NCBI GenBank assembly: GCA_030407005.1
Contig: JAUDYN010000001.1
Span: 2,728,001-2,792,000 of the forward strand
Direction of reading: 5' to 3'
Origin: Desarmillaria ectypa
Lineage: Eukaryota > Basidiomycota > Agaricomycetes > Agaricales > Physalacriaceae
Length of the DNA: 64,000 bases
Positions 10,514-23,334 of the stretch are shown piece after piece (position 1 is the stretch's first letter; every line of letters starts with the position of its first letter). The position numbers and the translations under genes are program-made. The notes under the pieces are model-generated. The model was not told the origin of the DNA and did no database searches. It saw only the letters and a program-made list of their open reading frames with translations.

Positions 10514-11935
10514 ATGTCCCGCCCAACGTCGGTTATCGTCTCTCCCGCAGGTCTTATTACCGTCCTCAGCTACCATCCCTCCGAAGGCGAGGTCGGTGTG
10601 CCCATTTCTGTCCACATTGACTTCCACCACCCTGCCCCGGAAAAAATATTCCTACGTCTAAAAGTTGGCTCGACAGCTGTCAGCACTCAAGTTTCCCAGA
10701 TTTCGCCAGAAAAATACGGTGGTTACCAGCTTCATGCCACGATCCCGCCCAGAATACATGAACAGAAGGTTGCTCTTAGCGTTGAGGCAGTTGACGCGGA
10801 CAATATCATTCTCGATGCCGTCTGCTTTGGCGAGTTTAACTACTGGGAACATCATCTTCCGGTACCTAATCCGCCAGTTGTGGCTTCTCAGGCGTCTCTG
10901 GTAGCTTCGCACCCAGTAGTACTTTCCCAGGGGCCCGTGCTTCGCCGACGGGCCAATACTACGACCAGTACACACAATGCACCGTCAGATCCTTCTCCGA
11001 CTCTCTCTGACCGCAGACCGGTATCACGCCGCATTCGCGCAAATTCCCTTATGCGCGCGAACCGTGGCTCTCCAGAGGACATCAACCTCCATCCTCAGAC
11101 ACCCATTCTCCAGATCATCACCCCTCTCGATACCATGTGCACCAGTTGGGATGCTGCCGAAAACCGCATGGGCCGTCGACTTGTCCGTTTTCACAAAGTC
11201 CAGGATGGCTGCAAACTCATTGTTTCCTGCGAAGCTATCCGCCAAGATGACTACTGCGAGACAGACACCGTAATTTCCTGTATTTTCAGGGATGAAACCA
11301 GCCTATTTTATGTCACCAGTGTGGACATCATTTATCTGCTCGAGAGGCTCACCAACGACGATTTCCCCGTCGAGGAGAAAAACCGCATAAGGCGCAATTT
11401 GGAGGGGTTGAGGCCGACGACCGTCAGCAAACACAAGCACGGGTTCGAGAGTTTCTTCCAGCGCATCATGGAGTTCCCCGATCCCAAGCCTCGGAATATC
11501 GAGAAAGACCTCAAAGTGTTTGAGTGGTCACTCCTTGGACAGGCGCTCGACAAAATCCTGTCCAAATATGTAAGTTATTCCCTCACGTCATCGTTCTTCA
11601 AATTCTGAGGACTGGTACAGTCTATCTACACTTCCGATTCCCCCACCGATTCAACCGCCTCTCTTCCCGCAGACCCTCCATCCGTCGACAGCCGACTTTA
11701 TCACGACCCACTTCCCATTCCTGATAAATTCGAGCCACTTCCTGATACTATCCTCTTCTCTGCTTCGCGCGATAGTTCGGGTTGTGTCACCCCGGCTGAG
11801 CCAGTGTATGACTACAATACTTCCTGGCCAGGGCCGGAGCAGCATCCAGGTGGGCTTGCGTTGAATGATTTGCATGGTTTGACTGCATATCCGATGGAGA
11901 CACCGTTGGAGTTCTACTGGCCGAACCAGTCCTAA
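10514..11935 (+). CDS. Medusa-like developmental regulator (DUF7082)
   Basis: Resembles the fungal Medusa (MedA) family of nuclear regulators of spore development and adhesion. Exons 10514-11569 and 11621-11935 (51-nt intron, donor GTAAGT) give 456 residues. The N-terminal half contains a beta-rich region (YHPSEGEVGVPISVHIDFHH) of the kind found in front of the conserved domain. The conserved block runs from LERLTNDDFPVEEKNRIRRN through FESFFQRIMEFPDPKPRNIE to KVFEWSLLGQALDKILSKY, the hallmark of this family. The tail is Pro/Ser-rich. ATG 10514 has a strong context (ACCATGTCC); an in-frame ATG at 10451 would add 21 residues. Confidence 0.75.
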
Positions 11936-12921
11936 GTATCGCCCATACATTGTATCAGTTTCTACCGTTTTTTTTCATCTCTCGGTTCCTATCGCTACGT
12001 TTGTTCTGGCTGGATTTGTATTTGTACATTCCGAAGACCCCCATCTCTACAAGACAAGACGGACAAATTCCTATTCTATACATCTATAGCACATTACATA
12101 TCACATTATTATCTCTTCTACATCAATTGTACGGTAACCACATTTTAGTCAATGGATTGGCACACTTGCAGCTGGTGGGAGCTCGAACTCAGTTTGCGAT
12201 GCATAAAGGCGGCATACTCACTCCATGTCCGTGACAGAATAGGCCACAACTTATCATTTGTTGTAACAGATTCAACAATGTGATAGTAGTAATAAAGGGG
12301 ACAAGGGGCCGGCGGTAGGGCAGATCAGGAATTTGACAGCTCGAGAAGTCAGTGACACGCGTCCGAGTCCTTTTACCCATTTGTCATGGTATCGTCCCTG
12401 AGTTTATGGTTCCTGGTCACGGCAACATCCACTAGATAAATCGCGGGGAGGGTAAAAAAAATTCTTCACAGAAATGAGGAGCATAGAAGTAAAATAAGCA
12501 GTAGTTCTATCCGATGGGCGACCGTCTCCTGGATCATCATCTCTAGAACAGGAGAGAAGCAAAGAAGCAAAGGCTTTTATTGACGCGCACCAACAGATTT
12601 GGCAGACACAGGATTCTCTTTCGAAGTGCCTTCGCCCCCTTTGTGCGAACAACAAATCGCACAGATCCCGGCTCAGAATTTCAGTCAAACCAACTGCTGT
12701 AATAATGTATCCTAAGTGGTTACCTCGAACACTTGGACTTCTGCAAGCGAAGTGGAAATACAAGGAAGCAGAGGAAGCAGAAACTAAGAACTTCATCGAC
12801 ACCCAGGAGGCCTCATATCTAGTCTCGCATATGACACAGAACTTACATATAATATAATGAACAACGGCACACATTACATGGACTACTTTACAGAAAGGAA
12901 GAGATCCGCAAACAAAAATTA
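11936..12921. other. Convergent intergenic space, no gene seen
   Basis: Almost 1 kb between the convergent stops of the Medusa-like and DOCK genes. A minus-strand open frame at 12404-12874 is Cys-rich, with no recognisable domain and poor composition, so I treat it as chance. Confidence 0.4.
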
Positions 12922-15900
12922 TTATGAATGAGAAGCACCACGCCTACTAAAGCTGAGACTCCCGAAGCGCGAAAAGCGACCCTTGAGCGAACCCAGGGAG
13001 CCAAGGGACGTCATTACGGACGACCCCGAGGGCTCTGCAGTCCCGCTATTGACATTGACAAGCGACGTGTCGGGTGATTCAACACTTACTGAGTCACTTC
13101 CGCCTGCCATGCCCCCACCCATGTCCCCTGGCGATGAGGCCACCCCATTAATCCCATGTCGCGCTAAATGTGCGAGGTGCCGTTGGAGCGGTGTCTGCCG
13201 TGGCACACCTGGTATTCCATCTATTGGTGAGGCGGGCGGAGGCGATGACGTCTTGCGTTTGAAAGGCAGTGAAATGGGAGGGATGATTGGTGCACGCCTT
13301 GTCGAAGTTGAAGACATGGATCTTATGACTGATTGCTCGTACATGGAGGTGGCGGGAAGTGTACTTGTTTCGTCAATTCCTAATCGTCGGATCTCCTCCC
13401 GGAAGTTTTTCTTGAAAAATTTATCCAGCGTTTCGTGGAATGGATGGAACTCGACGGGACAGAGATGACCATGAAGTTTGAGGCATGCATCAATTGTGCG
13501 AACCTGGTAACGAATTGAGCCAAAAGGAATAGAATAGCTAGCGTAGCGCGTACCTGCTCATCTATAGCGATTCTGAGCCGTTCGACCATCTCCACTCGAT
13601 CAGGATTGCGAGCAACATATTCGCTGTTGAAGAACATCTGACGGTATGATGCTACACCTGTGTTCATGGGTGCATCGACGGCACTATTAAGTGCCATTGA
13701 CAATGCGTTAGTCGATACCTGCTGAGCGGTCTTAGCAAGGGATTGATAACGGATACTGAGAGCCGCAAGGTCCTTGGTCTTGGTCTCCACCTCAGTCAAA
13801 GCGTTCTCGACAGGGGAGAGCTCAATAATCTCTAATTCGATGACCTGGGAACGGCGTAGAACGGTTGGGAAAGTCTCCTCTGTTGTGAAGTAAGTCTTTT
13901 CTACCCCAATTTCGTCAGATCCGTCTCGCCCAACCTTCTTGACTTGCCGCGATGTGCTGAAGAGGTTGATCGCACTGTGTTCGTGGTACACACGGACTGC
14001 GGTCGGCACATCAGGATTTGTGAAGACGGGTAGAGTTCGATCGGGCTCTGGGGCTACCGCTGTGCACTGGATATACTGATCCGTGCCAAAACGGATGTCA
14101 ACCGGAGGGTCGCCAATGATTTTAAGCAGTTGCGCTCCCGAATGTTTGTTGAGCATTCGCTCGCAAAATGCACCATATTTCTCCCATTCGTAGCCGCGAT
14201 ACTAAAAGTTGAAATAAGCAATCAACTTTATCGATTATTATAGTTACTTACAATGAAACGTTTGTCCCGGATTGCGGCGGGAAAATTACCATAAAATGTT
14301 ACGAGATAGTAGTCAGAATAATATCGCTGCTCCGTAACAATGTGTTCGAGGAGTGTCGCTTGGTGGCGAAGAATCTCGGATAAACGACCACTGTGTGAGA
14401 CACATGTAAGCGTGCAAGAAAGGTTCCGAGAACATTTGGCACGTACTAGTTAAATGTGACTTCGGCATGCTGGTAAGCAAGCTCCTTGCAGATGTCAACA
14501 GCCCGTTCCCACGCCTTCCCTTTGCCTGATAGCAGTAATACTAACATTGAGCATCATAATGAACACACGAGCAAATTCAACCTCACCCAAATAGTCTAAA
14601 ATCAGCAAACAAAGTGTCTCCTTGCGGTGGAACTGAGATTGTTGCGGAAGGCCCAAGTCATCCATGGCATTGACAAAGGTATTCAAGTCCCATTGATGGA
14701 GGTCAGAGTGCAACTTCAATGTTAATGCAGCCTCAACGTAATTTTGGGATTGTAGATGCATCTAAAGATGGCTGTTAAATATTACAGTCACTCCAAAACA
14801 GAGCAACTTACGTTGACAAGCTGATGCACGTATTTGATATAAATCTCATCCCTCCCGATTCGTCGAATAAAGTTCATCAACCGCAGCTTCGAACCCTCAG
14901 TAGAAGTACACACGCGCAAGAAATCGACTCACAGTGGCAATGACGCGTTCGTCTGCAAATTCTTCTCCTTCTGGAAGTGCTCGAAGGCTCAACAGCAGTT
15001 CCAAGAAGAGATCCACGGAATCCAAAAACGTTGCGACGCGCTCTCGCAAACTTTCATCGACATCCGAGTTTTCGAACATATGTCTGAGTTGAGTGACGAA
15101 GAAACCGCCAGAGATATCATCACCCTTGCTATCGGACATGAATAGAGAATCCAGTCGTGTTACAAGTTCGTTTTCGATTTCATCGAAACTGCCTGCCTGG
15201 TGGTATTCTGAAACAATCGTGCAGTATAGCATGTGAACGGCGTTGGTCCTAAGCTGTTCATGGTGGCTCAGGCAAAGGTTGATAACATGACCAACAAGAA
15301 CGTTGAGATACACTTGATATCCCTGTCAAAATCCTCAGTTCACAGGCCAGTAATAGTGGAGAAAACGTACCCCGTAACGGGCAACAGGTTCGCCGGTATT
15401 AGTAAGTTGTTCTGCCCAGCCTAACGCTTGCCAGAGCGATAGCATGATAGAAGCTCCTTCACCTCGGATATCACCGGCTAATCGCCATACCGCACGCCGT
15501 TTCTGTACAACCCATCAACAATGAAGACTTCAGCGAGGGGAGAGAGACAACTTGCCTGAGGGCTGAAGTCTTCAATGACCAATTGATCAGAAGAGAGCAG
15601 CTTCAGAAGCATGAAGAAAGCTTCGCGCCATAGGCGAGCATCAAATCGAGCTTCTGAATCCTGAGGTGGGATAAACTCTTTCTCCAGAATGGTGGATATA
15701 GGAACCATCATTTTAACCAGAACCTTGTGCGCCATGATATTGACATTCAGCCAAGACTTCGGGAAGGCTTCATTTCCTAGAATCGAGGTAGCCACCTTAA
15801 AAAACTGAGACATCAATGCGACAAAGCGTTCCTGTCCTTCAATGTCAAGACTCGACTCTAAAAAGTCAAGAATATGCTTCGAGGGCGATGAGAAAACAAG

Positions 15901-18900
15901 TACTAGAAAGACAACAGCTGTCTCGCCTAGACCAGCATTGAAGACTTTATCGGATTCTCCCGCTCTCATAGAGCTCCGGGACGAGCTTGGGAGGTAGGAT
16001 AGCAACGAGAATGGGTAGGATTCCGGAAAAATGACAGGAATGGCCGTTTTCGGCGATCGGGTGCGCTCCAAAGCTTTCGCAGCCTCTGAACTTTGAAATT
16101 CTCGGTAAGAGTCCAGTAACCTATCAGATTATTGAGAGATTTGTAAGAGTAACCAGGCGAAGGCGAACCTTGGTAGAAGGGGAAGGAGATTTTCCACATT
16201 TTCTTGCTCCATGCGAAACCTGGGTCGATCTTCGATAACCGATGGGCACACCAGGCTCGTCTGGAGCTTGTCCAACATTACAGCAATGATCGCGACACAT
16301 AACCGTATGTTTTCCAACCAAGCCACCCGCGCAGCATCACGAGCGCCTTCAGAATCAGCGCCTTGCGTTTGAGTATATTCATCATATCGACCAAAGTGAG
16401 GCCTGATCCACTGTACAACAGCCTCCACAAGTAGCGGTCGAGACTGTGGGTTGTCAAAAAGGAAACCTTTCACGATCTGAAGGTACATAATAAGCTTCCA
16501 AACGACTATCTTGCCCCTCGCTGCAGTGGCCGCATTTGTGGCGAAGGTCGTTACAATGGACACTAAATCAACAATCGAAAATATCTTGGCCAGTTCAGGG
16601 AGAATCGAAGTGAAGTGCTGCAATGCAATTGTTTGGGTTCCAACGATTGATAGGGGAGAAGATGTCGACATTAAACGGGTGACCTCTGTCAAGTGGGACC
16701 GAAGTTCACGTTTGAAAGTGGCCTCGAGATGTTCCGCAGTCACTCCGCCACCGACACCAAGTTCCTTTGCTTTCTGCAGCTCTCTTGACTTAGCTATGAA
16801 TTTCATGACATAGTGCCAAACCTTCAGCGCTGCTCGAAGTGGAGATGCGGTTTCTGTGGACGTAGGATTGGCGAGGAGACGATTCATGGACTGGACCATA
16901 TGCGATGACGCTGATGCGCAGCTGAAGTGTTTTTCGATATAAACGTCCAGCACCGGCTGGAAATTGCTGAACCGGCGATCTTGTATAATGCCTAAAACAG
17001 TGACCAGAGCATTAAAGACCAGAGAATCCATTTCACAGGCCTGATTATTAGGAGAGACCATGATGCCAAATAATGAGTCGAAGATGTCGGGAAGGAATTT
17101 GACGATTTCGCCTTCCCCGACAAATGTGAACTTGGTGAGGACTGTCGATAGAAATCCTTGGTCTGCGACCTTTTCCCAGTTGAGAAGGCTTAATAGAACC
17201 GGGTTTTGGGTGAATTTGGTGGAGCATAGCGACGTGCGAACGGTTAGCGTGTCCCTCGTTGGAGGAGCGACGCGGAGCATCTCCGGAAAAACGAGCTGAT
17301 CCAACTTCTGACCACCAAGTAAGGATGAAGGTGCATTTAGATATGTGTCAGGGCTGAGCGTTCCAGGTCTGTCCCCTTTATACATAATCAATTTGTGACT
17401 CCCGTCTTCAACAAATGCTCGGGTATCGGGAAAAAGCTGCTGGAAGGCAAAGGCAAATGGCCGATCTGACTCGGGCGTCCCCCGATTTCCTCTTTCACGT
17501 CCAGAACGGTTCCTGAAAGTAAAAAAGAGGTGCCACTGCGGAATTCCGCTAAGAGGTAATCGAATTTTGATGAGTTCCCCAAATGTGGGTTCGCTGCATC
17601 GCTGGAAAACCATCGAATGGAACTGCGTCATAGGAGGCTCCCCACTTCCCTGGGATATAACTGATTCTACAGTTCTGCCATCTTGGTCCCTGACTTCGAC
17701 TGTGACTTGGACGTTACTGAAAGCCGAAGCCAAAGGACTACGCGTGAAGCTCGATACACTGATCCGTCCAGGAGTCCCGTTAGTTGATAGGAAGTCCCCA
17801 GACCATAACTTGACATAGAGTTCATTCCGAACGTCACCAGGAAACACGACATCAGGGAAACCAAGGCGAAGAGTTTGAGGAATATCTTGGAGAAGGGAAG
17901 TGTTCTCCTTCACAACGGTGACAGCATCTCCACGAAACACTTTGACCGAGACAGCCAACATTTCGGCCCTATTCAAAGCATTTAACGTTTTTACCTTGTC
18001 CAAAAGAGGGTAGCATACCGGGGAGATTTCTCAAATTCTTTGACTGCGTTATCGATGATATTTTGATGTATCATGGAAAACGCAACCTCATTCGTAGGCA
18101 CATAGATCGGCATGCTGTACTCCTTCATGGCAGTTATACTGCCTCCTTCGGTAGCTATCCGACCCAGTTGCGTTAGCTCCAGTATAGCGCAGCCAAATGG
18201 TCGTCGAAATTGACCCGAAATATCTGTCGAAGCACGCGAATGTGTACCATTACTATCAATCCATCCCGTCGAGGCACCAACATCCGTTCTGGCTGACGCC
18301 TCTGATGCTCGCCTCCCTTCTAAAGGTGTAGTTGAGTTCGAACCACCTCCTATCTTCAAAGAGCCATTTCGAACAATACGACACACAAGATATGTTGGAT
18401 CCTGGATGTCCGAATGCGCCAAATCGATGAACAAAGTGCGTATGCGGTCAGACGGATTGCGAGCGGAAACCCCATTGTGGTTCAGGATGGCGCAAAAATC
18501 TTCGGTGATGAACTGATTCCCTTTATGCCTGTAGAGGGAGAAGAAAAGTTCGGCTGTTTCGCCTGGGGCACATGGAGAGGCAACAAATGCTCTCAGGTCT
18601 AGAAAGACATGATAGAACTTGGCCGTGTCGGGGCTAGAATCGACAGGTGGACTCAAATAACCCCAAGGGCGAGTACGGCTTTGGTGGCGGGGATAGGTGG
18701 AATCGGAAAATGCGGAGTGAGCTGGGGTGGGCAATGGTACCGAGGACGGGTAATCCGTACTTGAACCGACAGGATAAGGCCGCGGCAACAGGGATTCATC
18801 AAGTGAGACGTTGAGATATGCAAGGGAGGTCTGCATTACGAACATTCGAACGGCACTAACCCAACTTCTTTCGTCCACATCACCTTCAACGTCGACTGTG

Positions 18901-19977
18901 ACCAAGCCCCCCCAAGACGGATGTCGCACAATGACATCTAATCCTTGCACAAGGTTACCACTGACCAGTCTGGTAACGCAGTCACGTCGCATGTTGACTG
19001 TTTCTTCGGCGCTTAACGTTTCGGCCAGAAGTTGCAGTCGCCCGAGATGGAGTGCCTCAATATGGCCTTTAACTACGTGGAATAACTTGTAATCTCTCCG
19101 GGCAAGATACTGGAACATCAGGGTGTGCCATTCGCGAAGGGCCGAGGCAATTTCGTCGATAATTGGCTGAGCTGCGCCTGACGCAGTGTCGTCTCCAGAT
19201 TTGAGAGACGGGCGGGGAGGGAGTGGTTTCATCAATTGAGAATCTGCAGGCGACGACGAGCGAAGGCTGTTTGAATAAACCGGTAAACCAGCACGCAAAG
19301 AGAATGCCTGCTCAGGAGGTGGACCGAGCCTGAAGGAGCGTCTACTGGCCGTGGTGAGACGGTCAAAATCTTCATCTTCCTCCCTCAAAGTATGCATACT
19401 GGATCCACCCTTGTCCTTGCCCCATTGAGAAAAGGTTTCGGTCGAGCTTGAAGCTTGCTTAAACTGACCGATACCATTGCTGATTGTTGAACCGCTTACT
19501 GAGGTGGCATAGTTGTGCAGGCGACCCTCTGCATCAGAAAGCTCGTCACGAAGGAAAATATGGGAAGCAGGAAAGATGCCAATGAAGACCTGTTGTGGTT
19601 CCTCGGATTTGGGGGGTGACTTGGCCAGTGATGAGTCGCCAGACACGGCCCACGTAACAGGCGGTCTACGAGTCGTACAGACGACATACCTAGGAGATTT
19701 TTAGTTACCTGTATTGGAAGAAGCAGTAGGAGACGCACCCTCTATACCAAGTACCTTCGACCTCTCTCCCCTTGGGAATATACTTCTCAAAAGCGTAGAC
19801 TTCGTCTCCTACTTCCAATGCGACAACATCACGGTAGACGAGCTGGTCGTCGGTGGAAGCCTCAGTAACGACAGAGAGACGATCGCGATTTCGACTGGAC
19901 CATCGTGTGTCGCGACGGGAGGGACTCAGAGGGTGTACTGCATAGCCGTAGACGATCAAGGGTAGAGGTTCCCACAT
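12922..19977 (-). CDS. DOCK-family Rho GTPase exchange factor
   Basis: Very large guanine-nucleotide exchange factor of the Dock180/Dck1 class, acting on Rac-type GTPases. An N-terminal SH3-like region runs from MWEPLPLIVYGYA through LEVGDEVYAFEKYIPKG and GTWYRGYVV to IGIFPASHIFLRDEL. A DHR1 (C2) region holds GFPDVVFPGDVRNELYVKLW and VTVEVRDQDG. A long helical solenoid follows. A C-terminal DHR2 holds LHLQSQNYVEAALTLKLH, RYYSDYYLVTFYGNFPAAIR then FIYRGYEWEKYG, and TIDACLKLHGHLCPVEFHPF. Exons are joined by about ten short introns, for example 17969-18018 and 13505-13554 (50 nt each). The last exon is a Ser-rich basic tail. I place exon edges only approximately in 14.1-16.2 kb. Head to head with the Spc34 gene (184 bp between ATGs). 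Confidence 0.88.
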
Positions 19978-20161
19978 GTGTGACGCCGACGGCGACGACG
20001 ACGACTCACTTGAGAAGAGGTAAGCAGAGAGGCAGGAAGAGAAGAGAAAAGGATACCTGGACCAATGAAGAGAGTATGTAGTATCAGAGGACGGGATCAA
20101 TCTGCACTAATACGGTATGTACGTATTTGTCCTCCCTGTTACCTCTGTTCTTCCGTGTCCC

Positions 20162-21887
20162 ATGGCCTCTCTCTCAGACCAGATCGACCGTTTCTCGAGA
20201 ACGAGCAAGGCCATCGCTGCCATCGCTGCCACCGTCGCTGTCTCTCCCGACGTCACGCCCTTCTCTACCATTGTCCTCGACACTCAGCTGGGCGATTTGA
20301 TTCGCGATGTAGATCCATCCGAACTTGGCTTGTTTTTACTCGTTGGCCCTCATTCTGAGCAGGATTCCCGGGGCGATATACCCAAATTGGCTCGGTCGGG
20401 GTTCCCAGGTGCAACGCCACTAAAGCCGAGGACGCGACGCGAAGTAGACCCCGAGGTATATGCTCATGCCGCCCTCAAATACATCGACCGGTAGTACGTC
20501 GTGTTTCTTTTTGAGTTCTGCAACACTCTGCTTACATCGAGCAGCCAGAATATCAGACCCATGCCTCGTGCATATTCTCAAGTTGTTGCTCTTCTCGAAG
20601 AAATACAGTTGGTGCGCGATGGCATACAGGAAACCACAGAGCTACTTGAGTCTGTGAGTCGACCAAAAGCCTTTCGATCCGGCGTGTATGGCCAACAAAA
20701 TCCAGAATCAAGTTACAGATAGTCCGTCAATAAAGTCTATGATTGATAACGAGGAACGGTCATTGCATCATTATGAAAAGAAAGTTAACGCGCTCAGGAA
20801 ACGCGTACGTCCTTCATGTACTTCCAGCAGTCACTCTTTAAAATATCTTGCAGAGGGATTTACTTATGACTCAAGCGAAGCGCACCTCGCATACAACAAT
20901 CGCGGGTAAGAAAAGCGCGCCACCTCGTCCAGTAACTCCCGTCGCTCCGTCTCATGCGGATGCAGAAGAGAAATCATTTTGGGCAACACCTGGACATGCC
21001 TTTGCCTCCGAAAATCTGTTGCACGAACAAGTCGATATGGGGGACCTGTCGGTTGCGTCCATGTCAAGTCCTTCGGCCCCTTCGCCTTCCACTCGTAGAC
21101 ATTCGATACCGCAATCCTTGGTCGAAGTAGCTACAGAAGTTGTCGAGGATCCGCAAGGCGCATGCGAATCGCGAGATCAATCGTCTGTTGTGGAGGATGT
21201 AATCGATGAAACCATGCAAGCCGAACCCTCAGCAACACCTGCCGGTAGTTCACCCGAACCTCTGGCAGCTGATGTACCACCAGCAAGGGTTTCTGAGCCG
21301 GAAACACCAGGGACCAAGGCTAGACTGCGCGTCAACACAGAGGTTGAGAGAATAGTGGTAATGTTTTCACTCCTCAGCGCTTTTGTGCGTCCTAATCATC
21401 CACAGACAAAGATATGGACTACAATGGGCGATGTAATCATGCCTGGTCATCCCTACCGAACCACAGGAGATGGTTCAAAACCTCCCAGAGCAAAACAAAC
21501 AATGTGTGTATACTCAGTGAGAGTACGACAAGCTAACTAACGTTGCAATTGGTTAGTGCCCATCTTCAATCCATATCCGCCTTGGTCCCGACACCATCAT
21601 CTCCTTCTCAGTCGAGTCTCTTGTCTGCTGATGCAGTACCATCACAGCCAACTCCTCACCAAATTCTCACTGCTCATTTACTCGTGACACTCTTATCATG
21701 CCCACCCAAATTTTCAATGCCTCTTAACAAGGTTAAAGAATCATTGGCCGCCAAGGCGAGTACCGGAGGAAGTGCAGTTTTGGTTGCTGGACAAGGAACG
21801 ACCCGAGTGCTTTACGGTTGTGTAGCCAAGAGGCTGATAAAGATTGAGAGAGGAGGTGGTGAGCAGGTTGTCAAGTTTGATGTGTAA
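20162..21887 (+). CDS. DASH complex subunit Spc34, long form
   Basis: Kinetochore protein of the DASH/Dam1 ring that couples chromosomes to microtubules. Six exons (20162-20490, 20545-20653, 20706-20804, 20854-21357, 21406-21503, 21557-21887) are all in phase and give 489 residues. The Spc34 part is the first ~180 residues: SRTSKAIAAIAATVAVSPDV, TPFSTIVLDTQLGDLIRDVD (compare the family's FTNALL...TxLIRDT), HAALKYIDR, RPMPRAYSQVVALLEEIQ, and a coiled coil EERSLHHYEKKVNALRKR. Yeast Spc34 is about 295 residues. Here a low-complexity linker is followed by a C-terminal segment of about 110 residues (HQILTAHLLVTLLSCPP; ATG-free last exon) that looks folded and that I do not know from Spc34. Confidence 0.7.
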
Positions 21888-21938
21888 CTTTACCTTGTTG
21901 TGAATTAGGATGGGTATGTGTATACTATGTTTTTACAA

Positions 21939-23196
21939 TTAGCCATTATTAATACCGACACATACGTTCACCCAGCCATCAGCACCAGCCATGCAGGCAC
22001 CAAGCCACGCCATTTCGGATTCAAGGGGAGTGACTACACCCTGAATTAACACGTATGCCAGTTGTGGTACTGGAGGCGGCTGAGGATTGGGGTTCGTCCG
22101 TGAGGGAGGCGGTGCTGGCGGTCGTGGAGGGAAAAACAAGGGTACATGTTTTGACAAATAGTGAGACAAAGTGTGGGGGGTACCTGGATGATTACAGTCG
22201 GTGCCTGTCCAAGAAATGAGGTGCAAGACTCACCGTCTTCCAGAAGAGGGGGTGCAAGGTCTTGTATAACGGGTCCATCAGGAAGATACAACCTAACAGG
22301 CACGCTTCTCACGTTGTACGCGCCTTCACGGTCAGATGAACCCGAAGGTTCTGCAGATGGAGGACGAGCGTGCATCGATGCTGACGATGGAGGCGGCCCT
22401 GGTGACTGCGTACGATTGGGCGCTGAGGTCGGAGTCACTTTCGACGCAACGCGCCAATAGTCGTCAAAATTATCTGAACACATACCATAGGAAGACAAGA
22501 AATGGATGGATAGACAGATGGGACGTACGTTCTTTGATCCCTTCCCAGATGCCATCCTGATCCTGTTTTCTAAGGCCCGTAATTCGTTTGGTATTTCCCC
22601 ATCGTATAAAGTCTGCCTCCTTCAATTGACCCATAAAGGCCTGCTTGCATGCTTCTGCACTGGGCGACAAAAGTAGCTTATCCTGAGGGGGAGAGGCAAG
22701 ATGCAACATCAAACGCAACGGGGTCACCGTTGAAGATGGAAGGGATGCTGGATTCTTTACAGATGAAGAGATAGTAAAGTTATCATATATGAGGCCGATG
22801 GGCCAATGCCTAGGAATCGATAAATAGATGTTCAGCGGCCAGAAATGCAACTGACCACTTGAGGAGTGTCCCATCTGGCGTGTCAAACCACCAATCATCA
22901 TCCTTTAGATCTTTCGCCGACGTTTCATCGAAAACAAGGTCGGTGAAAAATCGACGAATTTCTGGCATCAAGAGCGGCAGATAGCTGACGCGTGGAGCCT
23001 GGATAAAATACGAATCAAGGCCTCTATCCGAGTTGGCGGGTAGTTCCTTGGTATCGACACGAATTTCAAGAGGAACAGTTCCGTCCCAGATGAGCCTTCG
23101 AAATAGAGTGGTGTGGTAGTCTGTGACCCGTTCACGCGCAGAGAATACCTGCGCAGCTGGCGAATGGTGGTGTCGAGTGGTCCCGTATGTGGACAT
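21939..23196 (-). CDS. ATG5: Autophagy protein 5
   Basis: Acceptor of the Atg12 ubiquitin-like modifier; the conjugate promotes Atg8 lipidation on the phagophore. The first exon holds FRRLIWDGTVPLEIRVDTKE, DRGLDSYFIQAPRVSYLPLL and DWWFDTPDGTLLKW. After a short intron comes HWPIGLIYDNF (UblA), a helical region with ACKQAFMGQLKEADFIRWGN, then the second ubiquitin-like fold with VRSVPVRLYLPDGPVIQDLA and the C-terminal GVVTPLESEMAWLGACMAGADGW. About five exons with short introns. An inserted low-complexity Ser/Pro stretch lies between the helical and UblB parts (near 22370-22440), and a Pro-rich stretch lies near the C-terminus (about 22080-22140). Head to head with DBF4 (138 bp between ATGs). 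Confidence 0.88.
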
Positions 23197-23334
23197 GGCC
23201 GCAATAATACTGGCGAGCAGGGTGTGACAATTTCCACAATGTCACCACGACGTAACATCACCCGATCACATGACCCAATTGGTGACCTGTTTGTTTACGC
23301 GCTTTTTCGTCGCGACTCTTTATCTTCTACCTCC

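Noticed and set aside
12404..12874. 156-codon minus-strand frame, Cys-rich
   Set aside because: Lies in convergent 3' space, composition unlike a real protein, no splice signals or known domain.
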